DNA of 46,399 bases, from contig JAABSL010000292.1 in assembly GCA_011390415.1 (NCBI GenBank), forward strand, positions 1 through 46,399, given 5' to 3'. A program made the position numbers and the translations under genes. A model generated the notes under the pieces. It was given only the letters and a program-made list of their open reading frames with translations, was not told where the DNA came from and did no database searches. This document shows positions 40,729 to 46,399 of the stretch, in pieces. How positions within the stretch are numbered: the stretch's first letter is position 1; every line of letters begins with the position of its first letter. Origin of the DNA: Desulfobacteraceae bacterium. GTDB lineage: Bacteria; Desulfobacterota; Desulfobacteria; Desulfobacterales; Desulfosalsimonadaceae.

Positions 40729-42320
40729 AGCTTTCCCAGCTGATACATACGGATGAAGCAGAGCGCCTTGACAATGTTTTACCGGGTGGGACGAATGCTT
40801 CCGATCCGGCAAGACTCCCGGCAGATCCGGAAGTTACATCCATCCATTATCGATCCGGTGATGTGCGGCCGGGCGGCATGTTTTTTGCCCTCAAGGGACA
40901 GCACACGGATGGTCACCGGTATATTACGGATGCGGTATCCCGGGGTGCTGCGGTGATTGTGGCGGATGCCGGATATCATAGCGATGTCCCGGGGACAGCG
41001 GAAGCTGTGGTCGTGTTTGCCAAAAATACACGAAAACTGCTGGCGGCCGCCGCTTCCCGGTTTTTCGGCAATCCTTCGGAAAAACTGTATGTAATCGGCA
41101 TTACCGGCACCAACGGCAAGACCACCACCGCTTATCTTGTTGAACATATTCTGCTGGAAAACCGCATGGATGTGGGGGTGATCAGTACCATTAATTACCG
41201 GTATCATGGAAAGGTCTATGATAATCCGCTGACCACGCCGGAAGCCCTCGAACTTCAGCAAATTCTTGCCCAGATGGCGGATGCCGGCGTAACCCATGTG
41301 GTGATGGAAGTATCCTCCCACGGGGTGGCCATGGACCGGATTTATCACTGCGGGTTTGATATGGGGATCTATACCAATCTGAGCCAGGACCATCTGGATT
41401 TTCACGGCCATATGGACGCCTACTGGTCATGCAAAAAGCGATTTTTTACGGATTTTTTATTTGCCGGACCCAAAAAAAAACAGGCAAAGGCCGTCATTAA
41501 CACGGATAACGACCAGGGCGCAGAATTGTCCGATGCGCTGAAAAATTTTAACCTGATTGCCGTGGGCGCTTATGCGCTAAATGACAATGTAAATACGATC
41601 AACGCCCAAAATATCCGGTTTGATCAGCACGGCATGAACGGTGAAATCTGTTTTCCGGACCAGACAGTGCCATTTACCTCCACATTGATCGGGCGATACA
41701 ATATTGAAAATATTCTGTGTGCGGTGGGTGCTGCCTGGCATCTGGGCATGGAACCGGCATCCGTAATCCGGGCAATTCAATCTTTTCAATTTGTTCCGGG
41801 AAGACTGGCGCCTGTTTCCAACACATCCGGACGGCACGTACTGCTGGATTATGCCCACACGCCCGGCGCCCTTGAAAATGTCTTAATAACGCTCAAAGAA
41901 GTCGCACCGGCAAGACTGATCTGTGTTTTCGGATGCGGCGGGGACCGGGACCGGGCAAAACGTCCTCTGATGGGGGAAATCGCGGCCCGATTTTGTGATT
42001 TTGTGGTGATCACCTCGGACAACCCCCGGACAGAAGACCCGGATGCCATTATCGCAGACATTCGCAAAGGGGTTGACCAGGCATTGTTTCCCGAATACAG
42101 CCCGGCCATGCTTGAAAATGGATTTTCAGAAAAAGGATATATCGTCGAACCGGACCGGGAGCGCGCCATTTCTCTGGGTATCCGGATTTCCCGCCCGGAC
42201 GACACCATACTGATTGCCGGAAAAGGGCATGAAGATTATCAGATTATCGGCAAAACCGTCATTGCATTTGACGATCGGGAAAAGGCCGTTACGGCACTGA
42301 CCGCATTATCGCAGGCATAA
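40725..42320 (+). CDS. murE: UDP-N-acetylmuramoyl-L-alanyl-D-glutamate-2,6-diaminopimelate ligase
   Basis: A 531-aa cytoplasmic Mur ligase adding the third stem-peptide residue. It has the N-terminal UDP-binding domain with RPGGMFFALKGQHTDGH, ATP loop GITGTNGKTTTAYL near 125-138, central SQDHLDFHG, and C-terminal CGGDRDRAKRPLMG. The substrate-selecting motif is DNPRTEDP, which in this family marks meso-diaminopimelate rather than lysine, in keeping with a Gram-negative wall. About 35 residues longer than average, mostly in the first domain and near KKKQAKAVINTDN. It follows ftsI with a 4-nt overlap. Confidence 0.96.
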   Translation: MKLSQLIHTDEAERLDNVLPGGTNASDPARLPADPEVTSIHYRSGDVRPGGMFFALKGQHTDGHRYITDAVSRGAAVIVADAGYHSDVPGTAEAVVVFAKNTRKLLAAAASRFFGNPSEKLYVIGITGTNGKTTTAYLVEHILLENRMDVGVISTINYRYHGKVYDNPLTTPEALELQQILAQMADAGVTHVVMEVSSHGVAMDRIYHCGFDMGIYTNLSQDHLDFHGHMDAYWSCKKRFFTDFLFAGPKKKQAKAVINTDNDQGAELSDALKNFNLIAVGAYALNDNVNTINAQNIRFDQHGMNGEICFPDQTVPFTSTLIGRYNIENILCAVGAAWHLGMEPASVIRAIQSFQFVPGRLAPVSNTSGRHVLLDYAHTPGALENVLITLKEVAPARLICVFGCGGDRDRAKRPLMGEIAARFCDFVVITSDNPRTEDPDAIIADIRKGVDQALFPEYSPAMLENGFSEKGYIVEPDRERAISLGIRISRPDDTILIAGKGHEDYQIIGKTVIAFDDREKAVTALTALSQA

Positions 42321-42323
42321 CAA

Positions 42324-43739
42324 ATGATTACCAAACTCTGGACAATTGAGCAGATTCTAAACGCAACGGGCGGCGAACTGGCCGCCGGTCCCGCTGGTGC
42401 TGAATTTGCCGGTATCTCAATTGATTCCAGGCAGATATCCGGAAATGAGCTTTTTGTCGCCGTCAAGGGAGCCACTCACGACGGTCATGCATTTGTCCCG
42501 GAGATCAGTGACAAGGGTGTCCGGGGAATTGTCATCAATCGCCATCAATTCAGCAAAATGATCCGGGACCGGATATCGCCCGGTGTCAGCTGTGTGCTGG
42601 TAGATGATACAACCAAGGCCCTGGGGGATCTGGCCGCCTTTCACCTTCGGCGATTTCCCATTCCAATGGTTTGTGTCACCGGCTCCAACGGCAAAACCAC
42701 GACCAAGGAAATGACGGCCCTGGTGCTGGGTGAAAAGTTTAATACGTTAAAGACGGCAGGCAATTTAAACAATGAATTCGGTGTCCCCCTGACCCTTTTT
42801 TGCCTGAATTCATCCCATGAAGCGGCGGTGATTGAACTCGGAATGAATCATCCCGGGGAAATCCGCCGGCTTTCTGAAATCTGCCGGCCGGATATCGGGG
42901 TGATTACCAATGTGGGTCCTGCCCACCTGGAAGGACTGGGTTCGGTCAATGCGGTGATGGCCGCCAAAGGCGAGATGATTGAGAATCTCAAGACGGACGG
43001 CATCATTATATTAAATGGTGATGATGACCATTGCCGGCAGCTGGGGAAAGCGTCTTTGCGAAAAGTGATCTTTTACGGACAGTCCGCTGATGCCGATGTC
43101 CGGGCCACAGAGATTGCAGACATTGAAAACACAACGACGTTTGCGCTGCGTCTGCCGGAAGAAAATTGTGTGATTACCATCAGTGCCCCGGGCCGGTTTA
43201 TGGTGTCCAATGCCCTGGCCGCGGCAGCGGTGGGTCACTTAAACGGCCTGAATGCCCGTCAGATAAAATCAGGTATTGAAAAATTCAGGCCGGTGAGCGG
43301 CCGTATGGATATCAAAAAAAGCCGGAAGGGCTTTTTCATTATTGATGATTCCTACAATGCCAATCCCGGTTCCATGAAAGCCGCCATCACGACGCTGGCA
43401 TCGGTAAAAGGAAATCAAAAAGGGGCGCTGGTAGCCGGAGATATGCTGGAACTGGGGGGGCAGGCAGAACTGCTGCACGAGCAGATCGGCGCATTTGCCG
43501 CCCGCTCCGGTGTGAACCGGCTTTTTTTAACCGGAAAGTATGCCGCCAGTTTTAAAAAAGGGGCGCAGCAGCAGGGGATGGCGGAGGAAGATATCATCAT
43601 CGGTGATAAATTTGAACTTGTGAAATCTCTGGTGCAATATCTGGGTCCGGAAGACTGGGTCGTGGTGAAAGGGTCCAGAAGTGCGAAAATGGATGAGATC
43701 GTTGCGCAGCTGGAGGCAAAAGATGCGTCGGCTGCGTAA
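42324..43739 (+). CDS. murF: UDP-N-acetylmuramoyl-tripeptide-D-alanyl-D-alanine ligase
   Basis: A 471-aa Mur ligase that adds D-Ala-D-Ala to complete the pentapeptide precursor. ATP loop GSNGKTTTKEMTALVLG near 120-136, then NLNNEFGVPLTL and VIELGMNHPGEIRRLSEICR, both specific for MurF. The C-terminal domain has IDDSYNANPGSMKAAI and LVAGDMLELG. It starts 3 bp after the murE stop. Length is typical. Confidence 0.96.
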   Translation: MITKLWTIEQILNATGGELAAGPAGAEFAGISIDSRQISGNELFVAVKGATHDGHAFVPEISDKGVRGIVINRHQFSKMIRDRISPGVSCVLVDDTTKALGDLAAFHLRRFPIPMVCVTGSNGKTTTKEMTALVLGEKFNTLKTAGNLNNEFGVPLTLFCLNSSHEAAVIELGMNHPGEIRRLSEICRPDIGVITNVGPAHLEGLGSVNAVMAAKGEMIENLKTDGIIILNGDDDHCRQLGKASLRKVIFYGQSADADVRATEIADIENTTTFALRLPEENCVITISAPGRFMVSNALAAAAVGHLNGLNARQIKSGIEKFRPVSGRMDIKKSRKGFFIIDDSYNANPGSMKAAITTLASVKGNQKGALVAGDMLELGGQAELLHEQIGAFAARSGVNRLFLTGKYAASFKKGAQQQGMAEEDIIIGDKFELVKSLVQYLGPEDWVVVKGSRSAKMDEIVAQLEAKDASAA

Positions 43740-43772
43740 ATTTTACACTGTTTATACGAATCGGATGTTTTA

Positions 43773-44852
43773 ATGTTTTACCATTTGTTTGATATGCTGC
43801 AGCCGGAAATATCGATTCTCAATGTATTCCGGTATATTACGTTTCGAACCATTTGCGCCAGCCTCACCGCGCTGACGATCTGTTTTGTGTTTGGTCCCCG
43901 GGTGATCCGACTGCTCGCTCAAAAACAGGTGGGGCAGTTCATTCGCAAAGCCGGACCGGAAAGCCATCAGGACAAGGCCGGCACGCCGACCATGGGCGGT
44001 GTGCTGATTCTGCTTTCCATTTTTGTGGCAGCGGTGCTCTGGGTGGACTTAACGAATTTATACATCTGGATTATTTTGTTTGTGGGGGCCGGGTATTTTG
44101 CCATCGGATTTGCCGATGATTATTTAAAACAGATTCAGAAACGAAACCTGGGATTAAGTGTCCGGACCAAATTCTGTCTGCAGATCCTGATTGCCGGTAT
44201 CGCCGGGGTTCTGATTTATGTATACCCGGGATTTAACACCCATATTACGGTGCCGTTTTTCAAAACCATCACCCCGGATCTGGGGCCGGGCTATATTTTG
44301 TTCGCCATACTGGTCATTGTCGGTGCGTCCAACGCGGTGAATCTGACTGACGGCCTGGACGGCCTGGCCATCGGCCCGGTGATCATTGCGGCGGCCACCT
44401 ATATGCTGTTTGCCTATGTGACCGGCCATGTTCAAATTGCAAAGTATCTGCAGATCAATTACCTGGCGGGCTGCGGTGAAGTGACGATTATCTGCGGCGC
44501 CATGGCCGGCGCGGGACTCGGGTTTCTCTGGTATAACACCCACCCGGCGGAAATTTTTATGGGCGATGTGGGCTCGCTGCCCTTGGGGGCGCTGCTGGGG
44601 ATTATTGCCGTGATTACCAAACATGAATTTCTGCTGGTTATTGTGGGCGGGATATTTGTGATTGAAGCCCTGTCCGTGATTCTGCAGGTGGGATTTTTTA
44701 AGATGACCAAAGGGCAGCGCATTTTTTTAATGGCGCCTTTGCATCACCATTTTGAGTTAAAAGGATGGCCGGAATCCAAGGTGATTGTCCGGTTCTGGAT
44801 TATTGCCATTATTCTGGCGCTGATTGCCATCAGCACGCTGAAACTGAGATAG
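43773..44852 (+). CDS. mraY: Phospho-N-acetylmuramoyl-pentapeptide-transferase (lipid I synthase)
   Basis: A 359-aa integral membrane enzyme with about ten TM helices. It transfers phospho-MurNAc-pentapeptide to undecaprenyl phosphate on the inner face of the membrane. Signatures are [13 protein letters not shown] near 70, the Asp-rich GFADDYLK near 112 (Mg2+/lipid site), [10 protein letters not shown] near 190, [14 protein letters not shown] near 264 and [12 protein letters not shown] near 322. ATG 43773 lies 33 bp after murF, without a strong Shine-Dalgarno. Confidence 0.97.
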   Translation: MFYHLFDMLQPEISILNVFRYITFRTICASLTALTICFVFGPRVIRLLAQKQVGQFIRKAGPESHQDKAGTPTMGGVLILLSIFVAAVLWVDLTNLYIWIILFVGAGYFAIGFADDYLKQIQKRNLGLSVRTKFCLQILIAGIAGVLIYVYPGFNTHITVPFFKTITPDLGPGYILFAILVIVGASNAVNLTDGLDGLAIGPVIIAAATYMLFAYVTGHVQIAKYLQINYLAGCGEVTIICGAMAGAGLGFLWYNTHPAEIFMGDVGSLPLGALLGIIAVITKHEFLLVIVGGIFVIEALSVILQVGFFKMTKGQRIFLMAPLHHHFELKGWPESKVIVRFWIIAIILALIAISTLKLR

Positions 44853-44865
44853 GTACCCTGTTTTA

Positions 44866-46227
44866 ATGGATTTACACAATAAACATATTCTGGTGGTGGG
44901 ACTGGGACGGTCAGGCATCTCGGCGGCAAAGTTTCTTGTCAGCCGGGGGTGCACGGTAACGGCTGCGGATAACCGCGCCCAAGAAGCACTGGGTGACGCG
45001 CTGGCAGAAATTCAACATTCCGGCATTTCCATCCACCTCGGACCGCATGATACTGAAATATTTGAAAATTGTGATCTGATTGTTGTAAGCCCCGGTGTGC
45101 CGCATACGATACCGCCCCTGGCCCGGGCCCGGGAAAAAGGGATTCCGGTAATCGGGGAAATCGAACTGGCGTATCATTTTATAAACATACCCATTATTGC
45201 AGTGACCGGGACCAACGGAAAGTCCACCACGACCCTGCTGATCAGCGAAATGCTGAATCAGTCGGGTTTTAAGGCGCTTTCCGGGGGTAATCTCGGGACC
45301 CCATTGATTGAACTGCTGGACCAGCAGAAAACAGCGGATTTTATTGTTGCGGAAATCAGCAGTTTTCAGCTCGACACCATTGATCAATTCCGGCCCCTGG
45401 TCAGCATTATTTTAAATATTACGGATGATCATCTGGACCGGTATCCGGATTTTGAAGCATATGCCCGGTCCAAGGCCAGAATTTTTAAAAACCAGCGGGC
45501 CTGCGATGTTTGCGTTTTAAATGAGGCGGACGCGACCCTCTTGTCCGTGTCGGAACATCTCACGGCACGGCGGTTCCTTTTTAACAGCCGGCAGTTTAAT
45601 GAAAACCGGTCATGGATTTCGGGGCAGACCATCTGGTTTTATATGCCGGATGCGGGCGAGCAGCATGTGGACGCCGCTGATACGGCCCTGGCCGGCCGCC
45701 ATAATCTTGAAAACATCGCTGCGGCCGGGCTGGCGGTGCTGGCTGTGGGCGGCACCATCGCCGGCATTCAGGCATCTTTGAAAAAATTCAAAGGGCTGCC
45801 CCACCGGATGCAATATGTGGGCAGTGTCAACAATGTCCGGTTCTATGATGACTCCAAAGCCACCAATGTGGATGCCGTGGATCGGGCGCTGGAATCATTT
45901 TCCGGTTCTGTCATACTCATTATGGGCGGCCGGGACAAGGGCGGCGGGTATGAACGTCTCCGGCCCCGGATGGCCGGACGGGTCAAGCAGTTGATTGTGC
46001 TGGGAGAAGCCGCGGAAAAAATAGCGGCCGCATTTGCGGATAGGGTGCCCACGGTTATGGTATCGGACATGGATCAGGCAGTGAAAACGGCGGCATCTTT
46101 TTCGGTGCCCGGGGATTGTGTTCTGCTGTCCCCGGCCTGTTCAAGTTTTGATATGTACGACAGTTATGCCCATCGGGGCGCCGATTTTGCCCGATGCGTC
46201 GAATCGCTGGAAAAAGGGAATTCATGA
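44866..46227 (+). CDS. murD: UDP-N-acetylmuramoylalanine-D-glutamate ligase
   Basis: A 453-aa Mur ligase that adds D-Glu to UDP-MurNAc-L-Ala. It has the N-terminal Rossmann motif VVGLGRSGISAAKFLVSRG and SPGVPHTIPPLARAREKGIP, ATP loop AVTGTNGKSTTTLLIS near 112, NITDDHLDRY near 186 and the C-terminal YDDSKATNVDAVDRALESF and MGGRDKGGGY. Length is normal. The stop overlaps the ftsW start by 4 nt, and mraY ends 13 bp upstream. Confidence 0.96.
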   Translation: MDLHNKHILVVGLGRSGISAAKFLVSRGCTVTAADNRAQEALGDALAEIQHSGISIHLGPHDTEIFENCDLIVVSPGVPHTIPPLARAREKGIPVIGEIELAYHFINIPIIAVTGTNGKSTTTLLISEMLNQSGFKALSGGNLGTPLIELLDQQKTADFIVAEISSFQLDTIDQFRPLVSIILNITDDHLDRYPDFEAYARSKARIFKNQRACDVCVLNEADATLLSVSEHLTARRFLFNSRQFNENRSWISGQTIWFYMPDAGEQHVDAADTALAGRHNLENIAAAGLAVLAVGGTIAGIQASLKKFKGLPHRMQYVGSVNNVRFYDDSKATNVDAVDRALESFSGSVILIMGGRDKGGGYERLRPRMAGRVKQLIVLGEAAEKIAAAFADRVPTVMVSDMDQAVKTAASFSVPGDCVLLSPACSSFDMYDSYAHRGADFARCVESLEKGNS

Positions 46228-46399
46228 AGGGAAAAAGCCGTAAAATCAGTTTGCTCTCCTATGACCTGGTGATCCTGCTGCCGGTGCTTTTTCTGACGGG
46301 AATCGGCGTTGCAATGGTTTACAGTGCCAGCAGTGCCATCGCATTGCATGATTACGGCAATGAATATTATTTTTTTACCAAGCAACTGGTATTTGCGGG
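46224..46399 (+). CDS. ftsW: Peptidoglycan glycosyltransferase FtsW, N-terminal fragment
   Basis: The first 58 codons; the frame is open at the window edge. MKGKSRKISLLSYDLVILLP leads into the first SEDS-family TM helix, and GIGVAMVYSASSAIA is the conserved region after it. FtsW polymerises lipid II at the septum with FtsI. ATG 46224 lies inside the murD stop (ATGA), the usual coupled arrangement in dcw clusters. Confidence 0.92.
   Translation, partial: MKGKSRKISLLSYDLVILLPVLFLTGIGVAMVYSASSAIALHDYGNEYYFFTKQLVFA

Noticed and set aside
39790-40812. 340-codon minus-strand frame
   Set aside because: Antisense to ftsI, which has complete catalytic motifs; no ribosome-binding site and low-complexity composition.
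1-46399. CRISPR arrays, rRNA genes, insertion-sequence transposases, phage genes
   Set aside because: None seen: no regularly spaced identical repeats and no transposase, integrase or structural phage proteins. The phage holin family label at 14859 does not indicate a prophage.

Overview
This window looks like chromosome from a Gram-negative sulfate-reducer-type bacterium, most likely Desulfobacterota and probably Desulfobacterales. The support is a LolA/LolD-like envelope system with an outer-membrane barrel, meso-diaminopimelate-type MurE, formate-tetrahydrofolate ligase, a Uxx-star selenoprotein, purH split into two genes, and ~120-bp palindromic repeats of a kind I associate with that group. 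The lineage call is inference; there is no rRNA in the window.

Layout. 1-699: 5' part of a Ca2+/Na+ antiporter (minus strand, cut by the window edge). 1267-1966: a ribbon-helix-helix/PIN toxin-antitoxin pair beside the tmRNA gene ssrA (2104-2456, minus). The flank of ssrA is duplicated on the far side of the pair, as if a small element had once used the ssrA 3' end. 2752-8182: five-gene envelope operon (LolA-like carrier, two FtsX/MacB-type permeases, LolD-like ATPase, outer-membrane barrel), ending tail-to-tail with smpB. 8675-10744: ptsH-ptsI (minus). 11238-11465: a glutaredoxin-like selenoprotein that was hidden by two in-frame UGA codons, each followed by a bacterial-SECIS-like hairpin. 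11679-14836: LOG-family hydrolase, orphan DNA methyltransferase and an SpmA-SpmB fusion. 14859-15651: a small membrane protein and an unknown protein (minus). 15737-18950: bioA and fhs converge on a strong shared terminator. 19109-22835: heterodimeric ABC exporter (minus). 23092-26409: CorC/HlyC-type membrane protein and an RNase II-family ribonuclease.

26410-28215 is a small accessory patch. It holds a 107-bp inverted-repeat element, an antitoxin/RelE-type pair, a decayed second copy of the ribonuclease 3' end, a small membrane protein, and a second toxin-antitoxin pair whose toxin is broken by a stop codon. Housekeeping genes resume at 28270: split purH (minus), a beta-CASP metallo-beta-lactamase nuclease, an ABM-domain protein, a second metallo-hydrolase, a hybrid histidine kinase and a cytidylate-kinase-like protein with a degenerate P-loop.

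36848 to the right edge is the division and cell-wall (dcw) cluster: promoter, MraZ operator repeats, mraZ, rsmH, a small Cys-rich ORF, ftsL, ftsI, murE, murF, mraY, murD and the start of ftsW. Genes are tightly packed with several 4-nt overlaps. MraZ probably represses the operon, RsmH modifies 16S rRNA, MurE/F/D and MraY build lipid I, and FtsL/FtsI/FtsW form the septal synthase.

The most novel-looking items are the apparent double-Sec selenoprotein, the uncharacterised LolA-ABC-barrel operon, the decayed ribonuclease and toxin remnants, and the Cys-rich ORF inside the dcw cluster.
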